64,000 bases of DNA from the NCBI RefSeq assembly GCF_963576545.1, contig NC_083639.1, positions 25,620,118 to 25,684,117 on the forward strand. The letters run 5' to 3'. The notes under the pieces were generated by a model that saw nothing but the letters and a program-made list of their open reading frames with translations, did no database searches and was not told the origin of the DNA. This document shows positions 1 to 19,242 of this stretch, one piece after another (position 1 is the first letter of the stretch; each line of letters begins with the position of its first letter). The DNA is from Limanda limanda (Eukaryota > Chordata > Actinopteri > Pleuronectiformes > Pleuronectidae). The position numbers and the translations under genes are program-made.

Positions 1-156
1 GCCCAGGTCGAATTTGTATTATGTGGACTGAAATCTATTAACACAGTCAGAAAATGGGGACAAAAAGCAAGTTGTACATAATGTAGATCATTGCATTTTT
101 AGGTTAGGATTAGTTAAGTAGTAGCTATCAGGTCAGAGTAAATCTCCAGTAAATCA

Positions 157-199
<43 letters not shown>
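157..199. repeat. (GT)n microsatellite
   Basis: An almost pure GT dinucleotide run of about 43 bp, interrupted only by two GTAT variants near its ends. It is a simple sequence repeat with no coding content. Confidence 0.95.
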
Positions 200-2334
200 G
201 TCCAGGTATTACTCATACTATTGGGACCTCAGTTTGATTACCCAGCCACACTTTGCCAATATGCTTAAAGCATAAATCATTATATTATAATTGAAGAGAC
301 GTTTTAAAGTTTGGGAAACGTTAGTGAAATGTTAGGTTGTTAATGAATCATTATCATCAAGGAAGAAGTAGTTAAGGTTCTGGTAAGTTTTCCAATCAAT
401 CATCAAACTTTCCTTCAAAGTCAATTCTAACTCCTCTTAAGTTATAGAGACTCGCGTTAATGCAGATATTCTACAAAACAACCTCTTTCCTCTGCATTTC
501 AGCCTCTAGTCGCCATGGTAACAGCGTTTAAGTCACTTAAATAAAGATTTTTGTACGAGTAAAACGTAGCATCTAGGGAACAAAGACGTCAAAAGCCTAT
601 TTCACAAGTCTCCCGTTGCTTTGTGTAATAAACCTGCACCAGAAACAATAACTTGACGGTGTTGGTTTCTCTACGAGTAGTTATAATAACAAGTTTGCAG
701 TTAAATTTAGCATCAACATTATCACCCTTTGCAGGCGTCTGCTTCCTGGTATTGACGGATGGTTGATGTTGACTTTATCGCCACCTACTGGCCCGGCATT
801 GCTTATTTGAGTGTTAATCGTCTTTTTTGAGTTTCTGAGATATTTTGTGGACTGAGAAGTTTTTTAAACAGAAGGGAAAATATCTGTTTAAAAAGGAGCA
901 GGGTCACATTGTGTGGACAAGGCCTGTGTGTGTGTTTATGTTCTAATGCTCACAGGTTAGAGAATGTGAATCTAAATTAAGCGACTCCAGCAAACTCAGG
1001 GCTGGTGTTTCATAACAGAGTCACAGGGAATGTAAATGAATGCATACTCTCCGAATGACCTCCTGGATCGGTAGTTTGAAATATTTATCAGCAGACAGAG
1101 GGGTCGGCTCAAGTCAGAGGTTTTTACGGCTCCACTTAGTATGAATATACTCCGGCTCCTCTGGACGACGCTCTGTTGAGCAACATAGAAATCGACATGT
1201 CTGCTTTCCCCCGTCTCGCTCCATCGTCGTTTTCATTTCTATTAAAATAGAGATTCTTCCAAATGACTGAGGAGAGGAACTTGAGCCGAAGCCGAACCAG
1301 CAAAAGGGAAGATCCTGTTAAGTTTTGGTGCAGATGTAAATAAACCAGTAGATCAGGGAATATGGTTTTACTTTATTTGTTTCCCACAGGATTAACTTGA
1401 TCTATGGCGTATCACGTGCCACAGATTCCAGGCGACAGGTGCACGGACCAGAGAGTGAAAGAGTATCAACCAGAGAACTGCATTATGTGCCTCTACTGAG
1501 GACTGAACACGGCTGCACGATTCAGAAACAGCTCCAAACACTCAAGTTAAAGATCTCTCATGTCATTACCAGAAGTGTAAAAATGTTTTGGGTGCATTAT
1601 GAAACTGAAAACTCTGACTCGACAGTAAACGCTGCCTCGACACCACCAGATAACGGCTTCAGCCTCGGAGGAGAGACAAGTGCTTTCAGAGCTCCCTTCT
1701 AGTTTCATTTTTTTATTTTGCTCACTTGATGGATTGTTAATACCACCTTGATGTTTTCGGAGCTGCGGAGACGAACCTCAAATCGTCTCTCACAACGTCG
1801 AGTGAATACAGATGAAATGGCTTTGGAGAATTTAACGAAAGTGGAAAGCGATATTTGTCTCCGTTGTTCTTTGACGTTACCGAAACAATAGCGCAACCGG
1901 AATATGGATGAACACGCACATCGCTCCTTGGAAGTAAATTGGAAACAGTTTTATTGTGTGTGTTGTCAGACCGTGGGCGTGTGGAGCTTTTCCACTGAAG
2001 AGACTAATATTAGCGGCACAGCTGCAGCACAGAGCACTTGAACACAGCTGCAGGATACAACACCCGGTGCATCGCAGCATTACTACACATCTACTTTATT
2101 ATTACATTGTCTTTCTGTTTCTTAAGTGGTTTAAATGACAGAAACCTGGTTTTTCTTCTAAGCATGACAGACCAACTTCTGTTAATATGAACAAGATGTG
2201 TGTGATTACTCTTTTTCACCATCTGAATTATTGGCAGACAATTTTGCGTGAGATTAAGCAATTAATTTCCTCCACTGGAGTCTGACTTCATCTCCAGTGA
2301 CAGACTTGGCCGTACACAGGAATTTAGATGAAGT
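200..2334. other. Intergenic stretch, no gene seen
   Basis: No reading frame here exceeds about 100 codons and none resembles a known domain. Frames are short on both strands and overlap each other. No clear transposon ends or tandem repeats were seen. This looks like ordinary AT-rich fish intergenic DNA. Confidence 0.6.

Positions 2335-2428
<94 letters not shown>
2335..2428. repeat. (CA)n microsatellite
   Basis: A pure CA dinucleotide tract of about 94 bp, typical of teleost genomes. Confidence 0.97.
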
Positions 2429-2431
<3 letters not shown>

Positions 2432-5224
2432 TGTATCAGTCCTTACAGAGTAATCTGAGTCAACACCAACAACCTGAGCTTAGAGAGAAGCGCTGTGAAC
2501 GATGAGTGTGTCCATCTCTCTCTGAACCATCTGGAGCAGATGATGAAGTGCTTAAAGGTCTGGGAAGTATTTAACAGGAGAAGACGTGGCTGCAGAATTT
2601 TTGTTATTTGTTTATTTGTTTATTTAGATAAACAAAAATTTAATTAGCTCTACCCTAAGACAGAGCTACTTTTAGTGGGGTCCACATTTAAGACATACAT
2701 ACAGATATCAAACATTTAAAACATACGTTGAATTACAAATATCAAAAGTTAAAATACATTAAAATAATGATCATACAATTTTATATTACAGATATCAAAA
2801 ATGAACTAAGTGGTTATGCAGTTTTACCTTTGTCATGATATAAAACACTGATATATCCAATTCCATAGAAGCATAAACTGCAAACCATGTAAGAGAATAC
2901 TACACATTTATTTACAGTACATCACCGTCTAGTTAGAAGAGCAACAGATTGGAATTCAGGATTTTTGTTGTTTTCTACCGCAGAGTGAGACATCTCTGTT
3001 TTCTGAATACGTGTGTGAGGGAGTCACAGGGAACAAGGTGCACCTCTGTAAGCCAGGGTTGCTCGCAGACGCCATTGGCTCACGCTGGAGTGTCACGGCC
3101 CCTCGCACGGGAACGCTGACATTCCCATAAAGGGCCGACTCTGTAAAGCCACTTATCTCTCGGTCCAGCGACAGAAATGGTCTTGTGGCTGCGATGGGGG
3201 CGGAGGCGGGGGGGGAGAGGAGCGTCCTTTAGCCGCGTTTGTGATTGAATCTGAGACGCGACGGCAAAAGACGGAGGCTCCTCAGGGGACGAGTGTCTTC
3301 ATTACCACGGCCTGTCTCTGGTGAAGGATGGTGCAGAGTGGACTCCATACGGCTCCACAGATAGAGAGATATCACACAGGAGCACAGGAGCCTCTTCAAA
3401 CACATTTGTCAAGTTTAGATTCAACACAAGCCACAGATTGACCCTGATGCTTGACCCAGAAAGGGCTTCGGTGACGAGGTGGACCGACGGAGAGCGACAG
3501 CAGAAGAAGAAGGAGCATCGGTTTGTTTATTAAAACACAAGTCGATCGCTGGACCTTCTACCTCCTCCTGCCTCCAACATTTCTCTCCCTATTATTATTG
3601 TTATTATTATTACAGCAATTACTGTGACAAACGGCCGCCCACTCCGAGAAAGAGCTTTCTTTGTTGATTTTTCCTCTTTCTCTCTCTGACATTGTAAGAT
3701 CTGGACCTTGTGATTTAAAGCACCTTGAGATAATGACATGTTATTTTGCTGCTCAACCAAGAGTACTGAATCAAATTGAATTTGAAACATTTTCAATAAA
3801 GCAAAACAATCAACTAATAAATATTATATTGTTTTAACTTTATTTAAAAGCGGGGTTTACAAGGTGCTTTTAGAGACGGATCAGAAACAGGATTCTCAAA
3901 CAAACACTGATAAAAAACAAATAATAAATAAAAAGCAATAAGAGGACGGCATCATATAAAAGCAGTAAATTGAGATTAAAAGAATAGGAATAACAAGAAG
4001 ATATTACACAAAAGCAAAATCAATACAAATTTATAGAATAAAGCAATAAAACATAAAAGATAAAAAAAGACAAACACAGGCATCAGTCAAATTATATCAA
4101 CCGTTTATGTTCTTGATCTATTGAAGTTATATTTTAAAGAGAAAACACTAATAGTTTCACCCTTTATTTGGCTGATAATAAAAAGATATAGTGTTTAAAT
4201 CCAATTGCAATTTTTCTGGGCTGAAAAAATAAATAATTGGTGGCACCATTCCTTTTTTTTATTAAGTATTTTTTGGCAAATAGCTTTAATTTATTTCTGG
4301 AACAACCTGAGTGGGGGTGTCCACAAGCTGCGTTGTGAATAACAACTAACTGCTGTTAATCCACAGCAGGTAAAAAAATATCAGCGGCGAATAAAATAAT
4401 TTATGAACCAAGACACGAGAGCCATGTTTGAGTTAATACATGTAAGCTCTATCTAACACAGCCGAATTAATTAAACCATTTCAAACAAAATGCGATATTC
4501 CTTGAGTCAGTCACGATTACAAAGGCGATGCTGATTTACATTAACCAGAGTATAGAGGGAACGTTGCATTAATACCAGCGTGCACATGTCTGGAATATCT
4601 TAAGCATCACATCCAAGCTGTGAGCTCTTCACACGCCGGGTGCATAATCAAGAAAAGAGTAATGATGGACAAAAAAAAAACCTGAATAAAAACATTTCGC
4701 TCGTGTCTCATCCAAAAATTATGCAAATGGAGAAAAAAATGCTACAGCGTGGGAAGGTGTGAAAGCAATTCTACCCAATTTAAAATCTGCAGACCATTCT
4801 CTGTCAGGAAAACACAACATCCTGAAAACTGAAATAAAGTAGAAGTAGCAGTGATGCAAATGGGAATAATCAAGAAGAAGAAGAAATGTGTTTATCCACA
4901 CGACTGTGGAATCAACTCGCGTGTGCACGGCTCACTGAACCCACGGCGTGTTGCTTTGTCCCTCTGCGAGCGTGTGACAGGCTGTTATTATTGAACAAGA
5001 GATAAGTTGCATCTCCTTTAGCTGTAAAAAAAAAACATGTAATGGCCTCGCAGAGTCTTCACTTCCCACAACACTTGGACAGCTGGTGACATTAAGAGAC
5101 TACAACGTGTGTGGAGTGTCGTCTCACGCTCACAACAGGATTAGGGCCAGCGAGGGATAAAACACACAATCAATGAAGTTGTGAATCTGTCTCTTACCGA
5201 ACAACAATTCAACTCATCTTAAAG
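2429..5224. other. Intergenic stretch, AT-rich, no gene seen
   Basis: No supported gene. A TTTG/TTTA-rich patch lies near 2600-2640, and an A-rich segment with many AATAAA-like words lies near 3820-4100. The A-rich part could be an old retrotransposon remnant, but I cannot name a family. The open frames (70-88 codons) have no recognisable domain. Confidence 0.5.
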
Positions 5225-6003
5225 CAGTGGTTCTTAACCTTATTGGAGGTACTGAACCCTGCAAGCTTCATCAGTGCATTCACCGAATAAAATATGATTT
5301 CTTCAAAACATAGGTATATATTTTATTAGTGCACAAAATGAACGATGCATCAGTTGCACACAAAATCACTGTGTTAAAAGAACAAAACCAACAAAACATG
5401 AATTTCACACAAAAGCATAACTCAATGAATATTTACTGCAAATCAATGTGACTTTTGCTGTTGCCTTTCAGATACAAGTTCAGAAATGCGCGCCTTCACC
5501 TTGGCATGTGCCACTCTCATATCATTTTCGCAACAAAGTCTGTTCCTTTTCTTAATTTTCATGTCTACCATCCTCGAAAAAGATTGCTCGCAAAGATTGC
5601 AAAGATACAACGTTTTATAAAATTGTCAACTTGGCATTGCAAATCATGCATCACGTTCCCCTATACACGTGAATCCATATTGCACGTATTCGTCCAACCA
5701 CTTTCTTTTTTTGCTCGTCATAGTAAGTATGAAGGGATTGAAAGATTAAAATAATGTGGCGTGATCAGCTGCAGCCAATTATGGCCAAGCGGACGTCTAG
5801 TCTAGAATTATACAAGTGGGCTGAATTTATTTTGTGTAACACATTTTTACTAAGCAACTAAATATTTGTAATCTAACACGGAGAAGAAACGACATTATTA
5901 GTGTGAACCGGGCTATACTGTGTGTGTCTTGACCCCAGCCGAACCCCTGAGAGTGACTCACTGAACCCCTGGGGTACGATCGAACCCAGGTTAAGAACCA
6001 CTG
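5225..6003 (-). mobile_element. hAT-type DNA transposon, decayed copy
   Basis: The two ends form inverted repeats: CAGTGGTTCTTAACCT on the left and its reverse complement AGGTTAAGAACCACTG on the right. This end type is known from Charlie-like hAT elements. The flanking octamers (TCTTAAAG and ATTTAAAC) match at only 5 of 8 positions, so any 8-bp target duplication is degraded. Internally, the minus strand encodes the C-terminus of a hAT transposase (5443-5625). At 779 bp the element is far shorter than an autonomous hAT, so it is an internally deleted derivative. Confidence 0.8.
5443..5625 (-). pseudogene. hAT transposase C-terminal remnant
   Basis: The minus strand reads open for 60 codons and ends at a TGA at 5445-5443. 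The peptide contains LCEQSFSRMVDMKIKKRNRL, then a segment with NDMRVA and ISELVSERQQQKSH at the stop. This matches the end of hAT transposases of the ZBED5/SCAND3-like type: the conserved CE.SFS.M block of the dimerisation region, then K.RNRL, then a short basic tail. An in-frame TGA at 5626-5628 closes the frame upstream, and no further transposase is recognisable. It cannot encode an active enzyme. Assignment rests on motif recognition only. Confidence 0.7.
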
Positions 6004-8516
6004 ATTTAAACACTCTGTTTGATCTAATTCTGTTCCTGTTGTATTCGGATGAAAGCATTTTTGAAAACTTATTTCTTAAAAAAAGAACCTTGAACTTGCC
6101 GTGACACTTCTCATCCACTCGTGTGCAGGTTCTGCAGCTTCTGGAACAAAGTGAGGAAGTGAAGACTGAGCCAAGGATCCTGCAACACAGAGAGGGAAGA
6201 ACCTTCACTCTCCTGATGAGACGCGTTTGGGCTGCCGTCCACCGCTCTGCCTCATTATTATGATAATCTGTCACGGTACATCAAACAGCTCCTGGCCTAT
6301 AAATTACAAAGATAATTAATTGGAAAATGTTTGTCGGGGAGCAGCAGGACGTCCACTGTTTTGTTTGCAGCCCCGGCATCATTAGTGCGAGTCACACAAC
6401 ACGCTAAATATTTGCCACCCGGCACCTTTAATCATCTTAGCTTGACATGCACTTTGTGGTTTTATAAAAAGCGTATACTGGACTCTACGTTAAATTCCAT
6501 TCATTGCATGCATTCATCTGACACGTTAATGTGGGTCCTGTGAGTAATTACAGTGCCATTACTCTGAAAGGCTTCCATGACTCGCAGCAGTCCACCCACC
6601 AGCTCAGGCCACACAATGGAAAGTCGACTTGCTGCTGTGATTCACATATACTGTACTTACTAGACATTAATATTCTGCATAAATACAGTTAAGAGATGCC
6701 CGATTGTGACCAGCGCCTCGTGGGTTAATACTTTGGCTCCGGACCGAGACCCCGGCGGCGTCGGAAGGTGGAGGAGGAGGAGCTTAGAGGAGTCGGGATG
6801 TGAGGAGGAGTTCCTCCCGTGTCCACTGTCACAGAACAGGAGATAATGTCAGCACTGTCGGGATTAATCTGCCTCGGCTGAGGGCAGAGATTAAGGCCAT
6901 CTATGAAAGTGGGACAACGTGGCATCAGTGCTCGGCCACACGTGGAACCGGCCGTCGGCAGCTGGAACAGCGCCGCCCGGTGCACTTAGCCACGGGTTCA
7001 ACGGTCCCGCAACCAGGACTCCGGGTCATCCAGAAATGGGTTTAATAGACTTTTCTAAAAGTAATAAAGGATGTAATAAAGGATGTCTCCTCAAAACTAA
7101 GGAATCCAGTGTGTCTTGCACTTGGAATACTCAGTGTGTGTGTGTGTGTGTGTGAGCTTTTTTCAAATCCCACGAGTTATAATCTTTGGCCCGTACAAAT
7201 TTAGGACATGCTCTTGGATTATCACAAGTGTTTGCCTTGTACATTTTAAATTACATTGTTAAACCCTCCTCAACCGGTCGCAACTCAAAAACAAAACACA
7301 GCCTCATCTCCTCCGAAGCTTTATCGTCGTCCCTGCTGCTGTTTCCAGTGACTCACGCACAACTCAACCCTTTAAATTAGAGTTAATTGCAGTCAGAATC
7401 ATAAGCAGGACACGTGCATATTAAGGGAACGGCTAATGACTACAGAGCACGCCGATCAGTTGTGCATAATAAACACTTCTGCCGCTCACGCCGACTGGAG
7501 AGATCCGCCTTCAGCACATTCTCCCGTGTCGAGATCGGCGTGCTCTCTTTGCCCCGGCGCCGCTCGAGAGCAGGCACCTGAAGATCACCCGCCTAATTGC
7601 AGAGCCAGCCGCGGCTAAATCGGTCGCCGCGTCCCGAACTCCGGCGCGAGTGACACGTTTATTAGTTCCCGCTGACAAATTGGAATCGGATCTGGCTTCA
7701 AGCGTTCACCAAACGCCTCCTTCATCACCTGCTTCATTGTGAGCTCCAGTTCGACTCTGATCAGCTGCACGTCTCTCGGTTTGATCACGACAAACGTGCA
7801 CACGACGCAACACCAGCAGCTGGAGGATGTGTAGAAAAACACACATGATAGTCAGTTAGTGGCTTTTTCCTTTGAAATGTTCCCAAAAAACCCAATTTCA
7901 TGAGGAATCGCAGGGGCTCCCTCCGGTTTCACCCTCCTGTGATTGAGTGCACAGCCAAAACCTACGGCTCCAACCAGCTCCGGGAAAAACTGTTACAGGA
8001 CTCTAAGAGTACAATTGGTTTGAAAATGACCAATTCAAAAAATGAAAAGTGTTTTGTTGGAGGCGACTCGAAGCTTTTTCTGTTGCTTCTCTTTCTCTCC
8101 GACTCCACAACCACAACCACAAGCACAACCACGGCCCTAACTTCTGCTTTTGTTTAATCAGGTGAGTCCCACTTAGATTAGAAAACCTCTTTTTACGTGA
8201 CAGACCCGGCCCAGAATAGCAGAAACACTGTTAAGAAGGTAAAGCAGACAAACAAGAAAATGAAGAACATCAAAGTCGGTCATAAAATACACTTGAACAG
8301 ACAAACAGGACTCGAGAGCTTTTAGCAGGTCGGTTACTTACTTCCTGCACTCGAAGATGTCTTTTCCAATTCAGTCCCGACTCTGCAAAACACAAAAAGG
8401 TCCATAGAACAAAAAGGATGCCTTCTACAATTCCAGTTTAAAAGAGAAGAAGGTAGAATTTCATATTTAAGCTAAATATCTAATCATCATGGGCGGAGGA
8501 GTTTCTTTATAGTTAT
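6004..8516. other. Intergenic stretch with short simple repeats
   Basis: No supported gene. A short GT run lies at about 7134-7154, and an imperfect CAACCA-rich patch at about 8102-8133. The sequence at 6900-7700 is somewhat more GC-rich and contains several overlapping short frames, none with a recognisable domain. Confidence 0.5.
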
Positions 8517-8885
8517 TACTTGTGACAATCCAGATAGCACAAGGATGTGATCCGCTCCAGGCAATGATGCAGCGCTTCAGGCCCGAACTAAATGGATGTG
8601 AGCCTCTAAAATAGCAAATGTGGGCCAAGTATCCCAAAATGAATTCGGGGCCTTTCTTGGCAAACATGCGGCGCTCGAGGCAAAGTGTAATGTGGATGTG
8701 GGCCCATGTGGTAAATGTGGTAAATGGTGACTGTGGCCGAAATAGCACAAAACTAATAAGGTCCACCTCTGGTTGCAGTATTGCTGTTGCTCACTTCCAG
8801 CAAAGAGGAGCGGACCGGTCATTTTTCCATATGGTACGTGGGCCGAATCTGGGCCATATCTGGGAAGCTGAACTATATCAAAGAC
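8517..8885. repeat. Dispersed fish repeat (GTGGGCC / CATATGG words)
   Basis: Degenerate copies of short words such as GTGGGCC, GGCAAACATG, CATATGG and GGGCCATATCTGG recur through this segment. They resemble a teleost interspersed repeat. Frames are open on both strands (99-114 codons), as expected for a quasi-palindromic repeat. I cannot assign a class and the borders are approximate. Confidence 0.35.
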
Positions 8886-10414
8886 CAAAATGTCACATAA
8901 TAAAAACCAATGATCAACATATTAAGAATAGTGGGATTATGTGCACGGATACAAAACCATGACACTGCATATTCTTTTCAAATACATTCGAAACAACAGA
9001 GAGACTTTAAGTCACACTAAGCAATTTATTTATTTGATAAACTAGTGTTGTATATTTTTGTGTCTGCATCCCTGCACTGTATGGGTTTGTTTATATTAAT
9101 ATATACACAGTGAATCACAGATCTCCATCACTCCTCTCTACGATGCTGAGCTGAGAAAATTAAACATAATTGACAGTGAACTGTATTTAAAGATTAATCT
9201 GTTCCACAGGAAAGTGATGTGATGTAGTTTGATGAGAGAAAATACAGATTTATTACCACATTTTATTCTCTTCTCATATGTAAAAAGTGCTGGGTTCAAT
9301 AATGAGATATAAGGAATCTAAATTTGAATCCAACATGTCTGCATAATCAGTTATCTGAGCCGTCCTGTTACATCACCGAGTGGTTAGCCCGGGAAAATAC
9401 CATCACAGGTTGTGCGTTCCTGCTGCGACGCACTGATGCAGATGAAAAATCACAGACAGACACGTTGTTTCACAGATCACCAGGAGCTGATTCCCTCTGA
9501 TATATTTGACACCGCAAAGCAGTCGTGTTTAATAAAGTAGAATCAAACGTGAGACGGCCACGTCAGGACTCGTTGTGTTGCCATGAAAGATCTTTGTGAG
9601 TCGATCTGCTCGCTGACAACCACACTAACTCCACACACACAATGTCTGTTTCCATGGCAATTTAAAAGTGATTTGGGAACAATTTCTGCTTCTTAAATGT
9701 CAACTTAAACGAATGAGCGGAAGATTACATTTATATAAGAACTCCAACAAGGCGTTGTATTCCGCTCAGTCACATCAGCTGCGGAAAAAACGTGCAGCGA
9801 ATTGTCTCTCGGGGACATTTCATTAATCTTTGCTCTTTTGTTTCCAGCTTTACGAAATTGTTAAGTAATTGCAAATTGTAATGACGCAAGCGTAGAAATC
9901 GTGAAAGAAACGGCAGAACTATTGTTAAAGTTGAGTGCGAGTCTGTGCATTTGATCTGTGCTTTCATGTTCGATATGAAAAGCTTTGTTGAAGTGGTTCT
10001 GTTCAGATTTGTCCCTGTTAGACTTCCTTTCAGCAGGTTGAGCTCTTTCACCAGGGACGTGGCTCTATAGGAAGAATAACAACTCGATTTACAGCACAAA
10101 GGAACCACGTCACCTGTTGCATAACCAAAACCAGGAAGGGAATAGAGTTCTCCAAGGTTCCCTTGGTGATGGAAGGGACAAGATGGTTGAATCGACTAAA
10201 ACATCTAAACCTCACAAGAGGAAAAATGACAAAAGCAGATGGAGAAGACAGTGAAAAGAGATAAAACTGAACTTTTACTCATTCGTGCAAAAGAAAAAAC
10301 GCTGCTAAAACAATATTATATTCACTCTTCCTTCTTCTCCAGATCTTATCTCCAAAGTGGTGTTGAACTACCTGCTTCTCACCAGCGTCTTGTTGCTGCT
10401 GCGTCTCTACGGCC
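8886..10414. other. Intergenic stretch, no gene seen
   Basis: AT-rich DNA without recognisable genes or mobile-element ends. The longest frame (112 codons, minus strand, 9770-10108) has no domain I recognise. Confidence 0.5.
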
Positions 10415-10670
10415 TTTACATTACATTACATTTCATTTAGCTGAAGCTTTTATCCAAAGCGACTTACAATAAGTGCATTCAACCCCGAGGGTACAAACCA
10501 AGAACAACAAGAATCAAGACAGTACAATTTCTTCAAAAATAAAGCAAAACTACAAAGTGCTACAAGTAAGTGCCATTTACACCTGGAACCACTACGTCTT
10601 TGACAATCCACCATTTGCAGGATTTGACAGTGTAGGATTCCGTTGTGCAAAGACTCACTAACACCAATAT
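10415..10670 (+). repeat. Teleost dispersed repeat with CTTTTATCCAAAGCGACTTA core
   Basis: The segment opens with three TTACA repeats and carries the motif CTTTTATCCAAAGCGACTTA, then AAGTGCATTC and ACAAAGTGCTACAAGTAAGT. These words are familiar from a very abundant interspersed repeat in bony fish. Short frames across it are chance. Class (SINE or non-autonomous DNA element) and right border are uncertain. Confidence 0.5.
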
Positions 10671-11250
10671 TGTGCGGTTAAAGTCAGTGTCAAGGCTGTG
10701 GCGACCGATGTATACGAGTGTGAGCACCTGCACCAGAGAGCATGTGAAACGGGTCATTGCAATAGTTCGTATTCATAACTTCTGAGTGCGTGTTCGTGAA
10801 ATACGCTGTAAATACGTCAGTGACAAATTGTTGCCATGGCTGTAAAAAACACTTAATGGACTCCCCCGCTCCCCTAATCCTTTATTTATATCAGATTAAA
10901 GATGATGTATTCCATCAGGGAGCTTATAGGTGCACACAGCTATGTGCCTGTGTGTTCAGTGCACACACACACAGATGGGGGAGCTGCAGGAAGCCAGACA
11001 ACCATCTCGGTTTCATGACACATTTGAACATTAGTGAAATGCAACAGTCTGCCGTGTGTTCACAATATTTATTTGTGTGTTGGGCAGCATGAGGGGGGGG
11101 GGTTAGAAATGTGCCATCATCACTAATGAGAACATGATGTAAATGTGATATTACTTTTATTTTCCTGTACGTTCTGGTGATTCTGATCTGAGCCTGGTCA
11201 TCTGCTATCACTCCACTACAGTTGTGAATCCTGAACAACCCGTTTGCACT

Positions 11251-11251
<1 letters not shown>
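10671..11251. other. Intergenic stretch with G run
   Basis: No gene seen. A short CA-rich patch lies near 10963-10972 and a run of ten G at about 11093-11102. Confidence 0.45.

Positions 11252-11322
<71 letters not shown>
11252..11322. repeat. (CA)n microsatellite
   Basis: A pure CA tract of about 70 bp. The open frames through it, rich in His-Thr or Cys-Val, are repeat artefacts. Confidence 0.97.

Positions 11323-19242
<7,920 letters not shown>

Noticed and set aside
5873..6274. 133-codon minus-strand frame
   Set aside because: It straddles the right end of the hAT element and unique flanking DNA, so it cannot be a natural gene, and no domain is seen.
8467..8962. Overlapping frames of 99-114 codons on both strands
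   Set aside because: They lie in a dispersed repeat with near-symmetric words, which tends to be stop-poor on both strands.
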